DNA of 64,000 nucleotides from Dipodascopsis uninucleata var. uninucleata (taxonomy: Eukaryota > Ascomycota > Lipomycetes > Lipomycetales > Lipomycetaceae): positions 1,572,501 through 1,636,500 of the forward strand of contig JAJLTO010000003.1 in NCBI GenBank assembly GCA_030568195.1. The letters are read 5' to 3'. The translations under genes were made by a program, and so were the position numbers. The notes under the pieces are model-generated. The model searched no databases. It saw only the letters and a list, made by a program, of their open reading frames with translations, and was not told the DNA's origin. This document shows, piece by piece, positions 11,773 to 22,759 of the stretch (positions within the stretch are counted from its first letter, which is position 1; each line of letters starts with the position of its first letter).

Positions 11773-13590
11773 CTATGATGATGTACTTACAGATGTCACC
11801 ATTTCATTTGCTGCATTATTATCAACAGCCAATTTCTCAATATTCTCATCGTCGTCAACGGCAAATTTTCTTTCGCTCATATGATCAGTATCATCTTGCT
11901 TCGCTTTAGATGGAGCAATCCATACCTTATTGGAAAACTTCTCATTTGATTTACCATTCGGATGGGAATATAAGCACTGAGGATTTGCACATGATGTTCC
12001 AAACTTGCATATAGTACTTAAAGGGTGCGTGAAAATGCAATCCGCTCTGGTGCATCCAACTCCATTTCTGCATAAAATTGCGGATAATGGATGACGGAAC
12101 TTACAACCGTGATTTTTGCAGTAAGGATGGAACTTACAAGTCTCCAAAATAACGGCTGATTTTGGTACAGCTTCAAACGCGGGCGCTTCAGCTATTACAA
12201 CATCGTTGATATTACCAGTAGCATGATTTGAGTTAGATCGTAACGACGCTGGAGAAGGATGGCTTCTATCACAGTTCTCATCTGAGCACGAAGTGCCATC
12301 AGGGCAATCATCTGCTCTCAAAATCAGTGCATTGCCGTTCGCTGGAGTAGGATGTGCAAAAGGACACTCTGCGTTTGTACATTTAAGTGAAAACTTGCAT
12401 AATGGCTTCAGCCCTCTATTTTCGGACTTGATACCATTCTGGTTAGCAGGATTCCAGTGTTGCTGGCCCTGATGATACTGCTGATTCTGTGGAAACTGGT
12501 GCTGTGCAAATTGATGGTGATTCTGCTGATTATTAAAATGGTGGAACTGGTGTTGCAAGTAATGCTGACGTTGCTGTTCATGCTGCTGCCTGGTCAACAT
12601 AGCCTCTTTATTAGCTTGGTTTCCCATGGGATACAGCGGTGTAAAATTATACTGTCCACCAGATTCGACAAATTTTATAGCATCATCTTCTGACATATCT
12701 TCTCCAACATGAATTCTCGGGCATGTACCTCTGCTGTTACTACAGTTGGGATAATCCCGACAGATTTCTGTAGGATGCTCAAATTTGCAAGGCATGTTGC
12801 TAAAATGATACGGCCAGTGACGGCATCTTGTAGTCGGCGTAAGGTATCTCGCAGCAGAACTGTCATTATTGACTCCATTCATATTGTTATGAATGTTATG
12901 ACCATTATTATTATTACTGATATTTCTGAAACCCATACGTTCAGCAAAACTATTGGCACCAGCACTTCGATGTCTCGCATTGCCATTGTTCTTATTGATG
13001 CCTGACTGACCGAACTGCATACCTCCATTAGTTTTGCCTCTCGCATTCGTGCCACCTTTTCCGATGGAAAACTGGCCGCGTGTTCGGTGCAAGGTATTAG
13101 AGCCTTGAAGCGTCGAGTTTATACTATGCATAGCATGATTATTTGGATATCGAAAATTCCGTCGAAGTCCTGTATGATGCCCACCACCCATCGCATTCAT
13201 GTCGTCGTTGACACTATTATTATCTTCCATCATCATACCCATTCCCATATCGCTCTCAGGAGCCGCGACGCTATTAAAATTTTGAGTCACCTGAGACTCA
13301 TCAATAGCGGTACTGTTCTCTATATTCTCATCGCCAGACTCAAGACGTCTGAGCTCATGAAAAAGCCAGCTAGTAAAATCACCGGTGAACCGGTCCGGAC
13401 CTAGCAGTTCACCTAATTCTTCTTGTATCTGCAGAGCGCTCTTATTGTTACACATCATCACCGTTATAAATTCTGAAACGAAAGGTGTCTCATCCTCAGC
13501 AAATCCATCGCTTACCAAACGAGACGCTATAGATGTTTGCAGAGCCTCTGCTAAGGGTGATCCAGCTGATAATGATACTGTCGACGACAT
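11773..13590 (-). CDS. NAB2: Poly(A) RNA-binding protein NAB2 (seven CCCH fingers)
   Basis: Single exon, 605 aa. The N terminus (residues 5-90) resembles the PWI-like fold of Nab2. A Met/Gly/Asn-rich linker follows, with RG-type stretches and a His/Gln-rich segment (about residues 345-400). Seven Cys-Cys-Cys-His fingers are visible: two around residues 255-300, two around 400-445 and three tandem near 485-545 (CKFHPYCKNHGCKFRH, CRNGVGCTRADCIFTH, CKFGTSCANPQCLYSH). Seven fingers, the tandem last three and the N-terminal fold are the layout of Nab2/ZC3H14, which binds poly(A), limits tail length and couples 3' processing to mRNA export. The last codons contain a GTAAGT donor-like site just before the stop, so a short downstream exon is possible. 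Confidence 0.9.
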   Translation of the reverse strand: MSSTVSLSAGSPLAEALQTSIASRLVSDGFAEDETPFVSEFITVMMCNNKSALQIQEELGELLGPDRFTGDFTSWLFHELRRLESGDENIENSTAIDESQVTQNFNSVAAPESDMGMGMMMEDNNSVNDDMNAMGGGHHTGLRRNFRYPNNHAMHSINSTLQGSNTLHRTRGQFSIGKGGTNARGKTNGGMQFGQSGINKNNGNARHRSAGANSFAERMGFRNISNNNNGHNIHNNMNGVNNDSSAARYLTPTTRCRHWPYHFSNMPCKFEHPTEICRDYPNCSNSRGTCPRIHVGEDMSEDDAIKFVESGGQYNFTPLYPMGNQANKEAMLTRQQHEQQRQHYLQHQFHHFNNQQNHHQFAQHQFPQNQQYHQGQQHWNPANQNGIKSENRGLKPLCKFSLKCTNAECPFAHPTPANGNALILRADDCPDGTSCSDENCDRSHPSPASLRSNSNHATGNINDVVIAEAPAFEAVPKSAVILETCKFHPYCKNHGCKFRHPLSAILCRNGVGCTRADCIFTHPLSTICKFGTSCANPQCLYSHPNGKSNEKFSNKVWIAPSKAKQDDTDHMSERKFAVDDDENIEKLAVDNNAANEMVTSVSTSS

Positions 13591-14271
13591 TGTCGCTTTC
13601 TATACTTCTTGAGACGAACTCACGAAGCTGATCTGGATTTACTATTAATGTATATCTCACGGCTATGATCTCTTCAAAGTCCTGCTCTTCCGTTATTCAC
13701 ACACCTGACACTTCTGCCCTTATCAGGAATACAATATAGTGCCGCTAAACTAACCAATCTTACAAAAAGTAAAACTTCTCTGTTTCTTTGATTATTTTCT
13801 ATGACTGCTATTATAATGGTCAAGCTGGCAAAAAGCGCGTAAAATCAATCTCTTTCTGCTGATCGATTACCAAGGCTTATTATTGACTTTAAAAAATGCA
13901 AAAAAATGCAGTCTATTCACGATTCCTGGTGTCGCGCTTTTGCAATATCGAGCTATGTGAAATACGGACAAGTGATTCAACAGGCCATTCTCTCTGAACA
14001 TTTTTCTCGTAGAAGATTTTACTTCGCTGAGTAATGGTGGCGTACCACACGAATCACCCAAAATGTCACGTTATTTTAATACCCTTAACCGATAATTAAA
14101 TGTGCGGCTGTGACTACGACCCGGACTCTGCAAATAATAAAGAAATGATAATAATGACTACGCTATATAAAACTAATAAATTTAAATTAAATACAAATTT
14201 TATAGGTCTATACTATCATAGCGTATAGACTTATATGTGTATGGATTTATTGTAATATAGGTCTAGCTATA
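13591..14271. other. Intergenic region
   Basis: About 680 bases upstream of NAB2 and downstream of the FUSC-type transporter (both minus). AT-rich toward 14150-14270. A 64-aa antisense ORF at 13867-14061 has no motif. No RNA gene recognised. Confidence 0.5.
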
Positions 14272-17200
14272 CTATATAGACAGTGTCTCCTCTTCAATAG
14301 AACCAAAAAGTTCCTGAAGCAGCCTTATAATATCATGAAGTCCACCATCAATAGCGAGCGTTGAAAGAACTAGATGAAAAATACATCATGTTTAGCAGGA
14401 TAGTTAAATAATTAAATATTAATATTTGAAGTATACTCACTGTAGGCATAGAATAGCACAAAATCATCGTCACTACCGTGGTCGCTTGCAACTTGCTTCA
14501 TGCGATACTTATTAACCTTAGCAATCATCCTGTCGCGTGCGTGATCGGTATTCGGTAAAGCTGAAGGTAGAGGAAGACCCAGACGAATCGCAGATGCTAT
14601 TACTATTATAATATTTAGTTTCATACTCTAGCAAATGCTACCAGAACATTAAATTTGTCTACTCCCTAAGGAAGGAAAATTAAATCACGTACAGTAAAAT
14701 AGGAGAAATAATCGACTGCTTAGCTCTTTACGCTCATCACGCGTATATGCAATGATTTCAGCCTCGCGTGGAGATGCATTAAGATCTTTGAGTATCATAG
14801 AATTTAGATTGTGATAAGAACTAAACATTGCATCTGTATAAGACAACAATTGTTCATACCGCGTCGTCGGGAATGATCCTTTCAAGCGGTACTCCTTTGA
14901 AGCTTGATTCAAGAGGCTACGCATGCTCATCAACGACTGCTGAAGCCTCTGCTCGTCCTGAAGATTTATAGAAGGCTTAACGCTACCGCCATCAACAATA
15001 ATACAAGACAAGGGATCGCTATTCCAGATAAGTCCCATTTGAATCCAAAGAATTCCTAATTTCCGTTTAAGATCTGATCGTGCACTATTAGGCCATCTAC
15101 TCAAAACTGTGTAAGTTTGTTTACTTAATCCAATCAAAGAATACAGCAGACTCACATTCCAAAAGTAATGACTAATCCAAGAATAACACCGCTCGTAACC
15201 GCGATCATTCGGTGGACTTGAGATGTTAAGTTAGCACTATAGGTAAAAATATAACTAATGCCAGCATATCGTCACGTACGAGCAATTTCCGAAACTATAG
15301 GATCTATTCCTCCTTCGTCATCATCCTCACCGTCAGGGATGTCGTTCTGTGATAAGCTGTATGAATACAAAGCTGTAAGGTTGAAGGTAAGGAGTACGTA
15401 TCTATCAATAAGTTAAAGAACAAGTTAATAATATGCTAGATATTACACTAAATACTATAATACCTTCCGAAAGAACTGTTTTCGCTATTCTTTCCCAAAA
15501 TAACGTAAAAACAGAGAAATGCTGTCAGAAAACCAGTGAGAGATAATAATACTGGATTAGCTCCAAAAATAGTCCATCTGTAGGAATAAAAAAGTTAATT
15601 AAACTATGTCCACTTAAATCAGCTTCGTCATCTAGATACATACGCAACGAAAGCAGTAAATGCTCCTAGACCAGTTCCAATAATTCTGAGGCCTGCGAGT
15701 GATGTAACGCTACCGATTGTCATATTCATAACAATCACGAAAGATACAAGAGCCCATTCTGCTCTAAAATGGGTCATTAAGGGTCTCGTCTCTGGTATAT
15801 AAGCTGGAAGAGCAATCACAAGAGCACCAAAACCGACTTTGATCCCATATCGGATATCGTTTCTACGAAAAACCCTTAAAAAGCGCCAAAGCTTCAAGCC
15901 AAAAGAAATATTTTCATCTCCATTTTCATTTTTATTTATTCCATCGTCGTTAAAGAGTCTAGAGAACTTCGCAGGCACAGAGACATTCTCCAGAGTAGGC
16001 TTTGTCCTTTGCACATTCTTAGGATTTTCGGCCCAAAACCTGAGCCACCACCAAGATTTTCCTCTACCACTATTCACGTAAACATCATAATCCTCCATTG
16101 TAGTTAGCATTTCATCGAGCTCCTTAGAGAGATCAACAAGCACATTTGACATCTGCCCCCAAGATGAAGCGACCTCTTCCATGTCAACTGCCATATCAGG
16201 CTCGCCTACGGCAGATTTAAAGAAATCTCTAGAATATATATCTTTAAGAGCTCTACTTCGAGCAGTAGAAAACAGTTCAATTGCCTGCTGTAAGCTAGGT
16301 TTAAAATTTGGTTGATATTGAATTTCCATATCTCTGGAGTTCTCATTGTAAGGCAGAGCCTCCAAGATTGTCTTTACAGTAAACGTTAATGATTTCAGTG
16401 GAGGCCCAAGGTGAGAAACAAAGATGTCCAAAAGTTCTAAAATATTACCACCGTTATCCGGTGCGCTATTAAGGATGAGCTGTGTAGCAAGCGAAGATCT
16501 CAAACCGCCTAAATGTTGCATTATATGTTGTATAGACTTGACCAACCGACCTTGAATAAAGAACTCTACTTCTGATCCAAAAACATAATGTTCGAACTTT
16601 GCATCATGATAGCTGGTTTCAATTATGCTATATGTTGCTTGTGATCCATTCATTATTATATCAATTTCCTTAAGAGAAGATGTATTAACGCCTCCTACGA
16701 GACTTCTGGTGATGGAAGAAAGCATATGCGAGTGCAGGTCCATAATCTTGTTCATAGACTCCTTTAGCTTGCGATTTGCAGTTCTAGGATGAATCAAAAA
16801 ACATACACTCGCCGCTATGAAAATACCAAAATTAACAGTAATGGAAACTTGCTTTAGTCTCTCGAATGACAGTTTCCCTGCTTGTACAGACCCTTCCCTG
16901 ATTAAAATTGTTGCAAACGATGTAGATGCTAATGAGCATGCGGTATTGAAGTTTTGTTTGCCGACTTTCTGTTTCATTAGCGCTATAGAACCTAATCCTC
17001 CAGCGCAAAAGAAGATGAGAATGATTGCAAAGCCGATATACTCCAAATCTAAATTTTTGAAAATAACTCCAATTTCCATTGTTGAAAATGAGAGAAGCGC
17101 ACTATAGAGCAGTGCTACTTCAGCAAATAATGTTGACTCTATCATGCTGCCAACTGTACGTGATGGATGAAAATAAACCACTACCGTAGCAGTAAGATGC

Positions 17201-17820
17201 TTGCCATCTCCAGAGCCAAACATCGGTGATAATAAACCCCAAAAGACTGTCAAAGAAGCCAAAAAGTATGTGAAAGCGCATTTTAATGGTCTTGATGCGT
17301 CTATTGATTCCAAGAGAGCTACCATACGATCATAAGCAAGCATACACCAGATTTTCGTCCTTACGATCATCGGGAGCCTTTCCAATCGCATATCTCGAAC
17401 AGTTTCATTTACATCGAATAGATGGGCTGTTTCAGCACTAGCATCTATGGAACTATCTCTCGTATCATCAAGCTCAATATCGTGTCCCTCACTTGAATGT
17501 CTGCTGCCACTTAAATCCTCAAAATCATCCTCCGACAATGTTATCTGCCGTCTTACACGCTCTCCTGTATATGGTAATATCAACGAGTCATTTCGCAACA
17601 GCTTGTACCTATGTGATGGTGAGACAACAGCTGACTGCTTCAATGAGCTTATGGTATCTTGTGCTTCTTGTATGTCGTCATTGTTGCTGTTCAGTTGCGA
17701 CGACAACTCAATATTCTCCTGGGTGCCCACTTCTGAGGCGCTCGTTGTTATTGAGCTCCAACTACGACCATGATCTGACGACTTACTATCATTTCTTGAA
17801 TGCTTAGATGGATCTGACAT
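14272..17820 (-). CDS. FUSC/ArAE-family membrane transporter, BRE4-like
   Basis: Start ATG at 17820. First exon 15644-17820, then 15464-15577, 15276-15401, 15156-15236, 14693 to about 15123, 14441-14596 and 14272-14369; about 1060 aa. The N terminus is cytosolic and Ser/Asp-rich. Two blocks of membrane segments are seen: one after KCAFTYFLASLTVFWG, and one from RNDIRYGIKVGFGALVIALPAY onward. These are separated by a large soluble region. The second block continues across the small exons (YVLLTFNLTALYSYSLSQND, HRMIAVTSGVILGLVITFG, WPNSARSDLKRKLG). This is the fungal FUSC_2/ArAE_2 plus DUF2421 layout; the founding yeast member, BRE4, affects brefeldin A sensitivity. Substrate unknown. The junction between 15156 and about 15123 is unsure: the obvious CAG acceptor at 15106 breaks the frame, while an AAG acceptor (32-nt intron) keeps it. 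The 15276 donor (GTGACG) is weak. Confidence 0.78.
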
Positions 17821-18032
17821 CGCTGATTCGCTCAGGTCCAGTGCGTTGGCATTATGTAAATCTTCCTAAATTATGTCGAGAGTCTGAAGCAAACGATGTG
17901 CGGGTTGTGTACTACAACAAGAGCCGCACTCATATGACTTAGAAGGTAAACTGAAAACAACCATTTCTACTACCAAAAACACGAAAATATAGACAGACTA
18001 ATTACATAGAATAGTAATAAAAAGTCATAATA

Positions 18033-18063
<31 letters not shown>

Positions 18064-18573
18064 GAGTAGAATAAAAATAACAGCAATACTAATATTAATA
18101 TTAATAATAAGTGCCAATTGCTTGTCAAGCATAACAATAATTACAAGGAGAATTGAAGAGAAACGCATTACTAATACTAACTACACAAGAAAAAACGAAA
18201 TAGAGAAAAGATACATAGACCAAGCCGCTTATAGCTATATGCCGTAAAAGTAAGTTGAAATGAGATAAAAAAGAAAGTAAAAAAGACGAAAAGATAACAT
18301 ATCCTATTCTATCATGTAAGAGCAAGAAGTCAAATAGAAATTAATGATCTCATTGCTGTGCGTAGCGTATTGCATTGCTCTGTAAAACATAAAGATTACA
18401 GACATTTCTAGCTCCAAACATGCATCAACATCAACATCACACCCTCGTAATTTTGTTCACCTTATCAACAGCATGATACAGTATTCCATTCTTATGGTAT
18501 TATAAGATAATAATCAAATAGTTTTAGAATTTGCGAAAGATATACGTACAAGCGCGAGTTAATAAATGCCAAT
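17821..18573. other. Intergenic region with AAT repeat
   Basis: About 750 AT-rich bases upstream of the transporter and downstream of the thioredoxin-fold gene, both minus strand. It contains a trinucleotide repeat at about 18027-18063. No coding signal stands out. Confidence 0.55.
18027..18063. repeat. (AAT)n microsatellite
   Basis: Nearly uninterrupted ATA/AAT units, one GTA interruption near the left end. Simple repeat in an intergenic spacer. Confidence 0.88.
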
Positions 18574-20592
18574 TTAGTCAAACTTGCCTCCCGTAGTCTG
18601 CGGAATAGAATGATTTGAACCAGATACGCCACGAGAAAACTGACGCAATCTTCCCTTCAAAAACCAAGCTATACAGAATGTAATACCCACTATTGAACAA
18701 ATAAGTGTAAATGGATACGCTCGAGAAGAGAGCTTAATTGCCTGAACAAAGCTGAGAAATGATGTAGTGGTCGACTTCGGAGTAATCTTCTTAGGATTCT
18801 TGAGGATGGTGCGAAGTGTGTCAAGAATAGTCTTAGAATCACTAGGTAAGAGTGGCTCATCTTCTACAGTACTGTCCCAATAAATCTTATTGTCTTCATC
18901 ATTGATGATAACACGTTGACCACTTCCTCGGACATTGATACCATACGTCTTCTGGAGCCATCGTTCCCAAAACAAGCCATCAACCCAAGCAAATCCAACC
19001 TCCTTTTTAGGAGACAAAACAACGTGCATATTCTGTGCAATCTTAAGACCCTTGACATCACCCTTGCTGCTGGCCTCTTCAATCTTCATTTCCTTCAACT
19101 CCCGTTGCGTCTGACGCTCAGTCTTCTCTTGCTCTGCACGAAGATCAAGCCATTCGCGAGAAGCCGATTTTAACTCCTTCTTAGACAACTCAAACTCCTC
19201 CTCTTTAGATTTATCAAGTACTCCCAGAACTACAATCCGTCCTTCCATAATTTCGTGGGAATTAGAAGCGGTAAGTTCTGGCAGGATAGGCAACCACACA
19301 GTCTTCATCCATACTAAAACTTTAAGATGGTCACGCATATCCTTTGGCGACAAGGCTGTGTAGTAAGATGGTCGGCCATCACTAATCACTACCAATCGTG
19401 GAAATGTCGTCACTCTAAATCGCGAGGCAAGAATTGGCGCGTTTGTAGTGAACAATGGTGCATGTCCAATAAGCGGTAGAGATACACGGTCAAGAGCATC
19501 GAAGTCTTCCTTAGCAGTATTCTCATCATAGAAGTAGAGAAAGAAAACCTCCTCTTTTGCTTCAATCTCTTCGAACTCTGTCGCATCTATAGAGCGGACT
19601 TTGGAGTTCATAGCCTTTGTTGCAAAGGCTACAAGATCCCCAACTCCGCGGAGACCATCATATTCAACACGTTCACTGCCTACAAAGTACATGAGCGATG
19701 GATAACCTTGGAGTCGAGCATCTTTACAAAGCTGCTTCTCATTCTCACAGTTGACCTCAGCAATATTAAGCTTATTTTGCATCTGACGAGCAAGCTCTAG
19801 CCAAGCAGGTTCCATTGCCTGGCAATGACTGCACCATGGCACATAAAACTTGATGAAATAACCATCGCGTGTAGAAGTTACTAATTTGTTGAAAGACTCT
19901 CGAGTTAACGGAACGGAGACTCCTGAAGGGTTTGGCATATCAGTACTTTCAGTGAAAGTAGGAGTACTGGCCCTTGCTATTTCATCCTCAGAAGTACTGA
20001 TGGTATCCTCTGATTCAGCACCACCATCTTGCACCATATGAATCTTTTCAGAAGATGCGGCCTTCACAGTATTCTGTGACTCTGTGACCTGCTCTTCAGA
20101 AATCTTAGTCTCCTTCAACGCAGGTCCAGACTTCATCTGCGTTCTTGCAAACTCCGTGAGAATATCTACAGACCGTCCTCGACTCATTGCATAGGTATCG
20201 ACTAGTTTTCCATCCTGAAGTAAAAGAAGAGTAGGATAGGCCCTGATACCCCATTCATTACAAAGATCTCCATGTGCAGAACAATCAACATTAGCGAAAT
20301 GAAAATCTGCTGCCGTAGCTTCTTCGTATAGATCTGCTGCTGTCTTGGACCATAACGGCGCAAAGCTCTTGCAGTGCGGGCAATATGGTGAGAAAAATTT
20401 CACCCACCAAGTTCCATGTTCGACACTACTCTTGAAATTTGCTGGGCCTAGGTCCTCGGTAACCGCCACTGTTGCTTCTGTTGATGTAGTCTCAGCATCC
20501 ACGTCACCTGCTGCATGGACTTCACTAACTATTGCCAGTAGCAGCATCCACATCAACACAATTTTCGACAATCCCTTCATTCCTGTTTTCAT
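18574..20592 (-). CDS. ER membrane protein disulfide isomerase-like (EPS1/TMX-like)
   Basis: Single exon, 672 aa from the ATG at 20592. I chose this start because a signal peptide follows at once (GLSKIVLMWMLLLAIVSEVHA); the frame is open for 31 more codons upstream but that would bury the signal. First thioredoxin domain has CPHC at residues 71-74 (FFSPYCPHCKSFAPLW); second has CSHC at 254-257 (FYVPWCSHCQAMEPAW), both preceded by the usual aromatic/Pro. Further thioredoxin-like folds lacking a CxxC probably follow. A membrane segment (FTLICSIVGITFCIAWFL) near residues 625-645 is followed by a basic cytosolic tail. A type I membrane PDI of the ER, like yeast Eps1 or animal TMX3, is the best call. 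The role would be disulfide formation or quality control of secretory proteins. Confidence 0.85.
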   Translation of the reverse strand: MKTGMKGLSKIVLMWMLLLAIVSEVHAAGDVDAETTSTEATVAVTEDLGPANFKSSVEHGTWWVKFFSPYCPHCKSFAPLWSKTAADLYEEATAADFHFANVDCSAHGDLCNEWGIRAYPTLLLLQDGKLVDTYAMSRGRSVDILTEFARTQMKSGPALKETKISEEQVTESQNTVKAASSEKIHMVQDGGAESEDTISTSEDEIARASTPTFTESTDMPNPSGVSVPLTRESFNKLVTSTRDGYFIKFYVPWCSHCQAMEPAWLELARQMQNKLNIAEVNCENEKQLCKDARLQGYPSLMYFVGSERVEYDGLRGVGDLVAFATKAMNSKVRSIDATEFEEIEAKEEVFFLYFYDENTAKEDFDALDRVSLPLIGHAPLFTTNAPILASRFRVTTFPRLVVISDGRPSYYTALSPKDMRDHLKVLVWMKTVWLPILPELTASNSHEIMEGRIVVLGVLDKSKEEEFELSKKELKSASREWLDLRAEQEKTERQTQRELKEMKIEEASSKGDVKGLKIAQNMHVVLSPKKEVGFAWVDGLFWERWLQKTYGINVRGSGQRVIINDEDNKIYWDSTVEDEPLLPSDSKTILDTLRTILKNPKKITPKSTTTSFLSFVQAIKLSSRAYPFTLICSIVGITFCIAWFLKGRLRQFSRGVSGSNHSIPQTTGGKFD

Positions 20593-21193
20593 ATTTTCAA
20601 AAGATGTTGAAAAAAAATTAAGAGAGCGATTGCTGTTGTTGAAGTTCTCAATCCCTATTGAGAACAAGAAAACAGTGACCGGCAATTATAAAATATGCCT
20701 TTGATACACTTCGCGCTCTGCGAGCTCGCAATCCCTTGGTATTTTTAACGGCTCGAACTACGCTCCCCTGGTCGTGTAGTAGCTAAAGCTAGACTTATAT
20801 CAGTAGTTTATCGCCGAAAAAAACTTCTGCGATTGCCAGGTATACGGCTCTCTCTTGCTTGCGGAATGGCGTTTTCAGCTATATAAAACTTGTGTCAGAG
20901 AATATTCAGATACAGTTCGTTACCCTGGCTTTATGGTTTAGGTCTGTAGCCATATATAATAGAAAATACGATTTATTACGTAAAAAGTTAGTTCTCTACA
21001 TTACGAAGAGCAAAAAAATAGTCAGGGATACTACCAAGAGAAACAGGCACTTTTGTCGTCGAAGTTAGTCGGTTCTGTCAATCAATCGCGTATCCATCGT
21101 CAGATCAAATCTAAAGATACAACAAGTGGCAGCTGGTACTACTGCGTTAGTAGATCGGGAAACAATTTACAATCGACATTGACAGACTTGGCG
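20593..21193. promoter_or_regulatory. Divergent promoter, PDI-like / CDC73
   Basis: About 600 bases between two divergently oriented start codons. No defined motif can be assigned from the sequence alone. The CDC73 frame is open upstream of its ATG (from about 21053), but the upstream part does not resemble the family, so 21194 was taken as the start. Confidence 0.5.
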
Positions 21194-22490
21194 ATGGCCG
21201 ATCCACTTGAGCTGCTGCGACATGCAGTAGCTTCAAACAACCCACCAGTGCTACTAAGCAGTGATGATATATCGAGAGAGCCAGTAGATGATATTGCAAA
21301 GGCTACTCATGTCATGTTTCCGGGAGACCCTGAAGCTGGAGCTGTGGCGCTGTCGACAATGACGAGATTTGTTCGGAAGGTTGGACCGTCCGGGAAGGAA
21401 GGGCCAGTTGATTTGCGAGCTGTGATCTTCTGCTGGCTCTGCCGTGATGAAAACGTTGCAAGATATATTGCTCTATGCGGTGAAAAAGAAGTAGTGAATC
21501 TAACTTTTTTGGAAAGAACATCATTGATTACATGGCTAGAAGGGGCAGATGAAGTATCAGATTATATCGTGCCAAAAGAAGGAAAAGCTGATACGACAAA
21601 GCAAGAAGCAGAAGAGAAGGTAGAATCAGCATCCCAGGCTCCTCTGGCACCAAGATACAAAGCAAGGCCCATAGACCCCCGACTCGAAAGAACATATGCA
21701 AAGGAGCGGACTTTGGTTAATCACAATAGCTTTTTACGGGGAACAAAGCACACAGTGAGTGTACTTTAAAAGAACTTTGACACACACAACGCAGTCAAAT
21801 TCCATCGATACTAACGTAACCTTTATTATATAGGACTTCTCATATGTGCGACAGGAGGCATATGAACCTTTCATTCAAAAGATGCGCTCTAAGACATCGT
21901 CATCGTCCCATGCACTGCATCAGCAGTTTTCATCACATGGAGGAAATCCAAGAGCGCCTTCAGTGGGAGGTTCTACTCTACAACCTTCCAAGAGACGAGA
22001 TCCAATTATTCTTTTATCTCCTTCAGCTTCTTCTCTACTTACTATGTCAAATATCAAGGATTTTTTGGAGCGGGGAACTTATGTGGCAACACCAGCTTCA
22101 AATTCGTCAGTCAATCTACAGATGATCACTCGCAATTTTGGTCGACTTGGACCCTTAAAGTTTGTAGTTGTAGATTCTTGTGAGCGTTTTAAACCTGAAT
22201 ATTGGGATAGAGTTGTCGCTGTGTTTACTACAGGTCAAGCTTGGCAATTCAGGTCATATAAGTGGAGTGACCCGAATATGCTCTTCCAAAAGGTCAAAGG
22301 TTTTTGTGTGAATTATTCTGGTGAACCTGTACCTGAAAATGTTCGGTCCTGGAACGTCGATGTAGTTACAATAGATAAAGTACATAGATTTAGAGATCGT
22401 GAAATTGCCGAAGGAGTGTGGGATACTTTAGAAAAATGGATGGAGATGCGAGGTTGGAGTTCTAGACATAGTAGTCGTACCGGTCGTTAG
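21194..22490 (+). CDS. CDC73: Paf1 complex subunit CDC73 (parafibromin homologue)
   Basis: Two exons, 21194-21754 and 21834-22490 (1218 nt, 405 aa), split by a 79-nt intron with a TACTAAC branch site. N terminus MADPLELLRHAVASNNPPVL and later FLERTSLITWLEG are the conserved parafibromin start. The C-terminal Ras-like domain is clear: PLKFVVVDSCERFKPEYWDRVV, FTTGQAWQFRSYKW, FCVNYSGEPVPENVRSWNV and a final EKWMEMR. Cdc73 is a Paf1C subunit in the nucleus; it helps RNA polymerase II elongation, H2B ubiquitylation and 3' processing. Length fits yeast members (about 390 aa). Convergent with the uridine-kinase-like gene, about 270 bases between stops. Confidence 0.95.
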
Positions 22491-22759
22491 ATGTGTTTCG
22501 CTGTGATGTATTACTCTTCTTTGCAAGTGTACTCGCAGCTTCTCTTTTGTATTTTTAGATCACATGTCCCTAAATTTATGTAATGTTATTGTATTGGTTT
22601 CGCCTATGAAATTAGGCTACAGATAAGCTCCTGGTGGGAAGATTGATTGTCTAGTGTAAAAGAAATTCGTATCTAATGTGATGGTGCCTATAGATCTGAC
22701 CTCTTCATTTAATATCTGATAGATATATACAATACCAGAGATGAGATACATGTCAAAGA

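Noticed and set aside
20593-20685. Upstream ATG for the PDI-like protein (31 extra residues)
   Set aside because: The extra segment would precede and mask a well-formed signal peptide that begins at the ATG at 20592.
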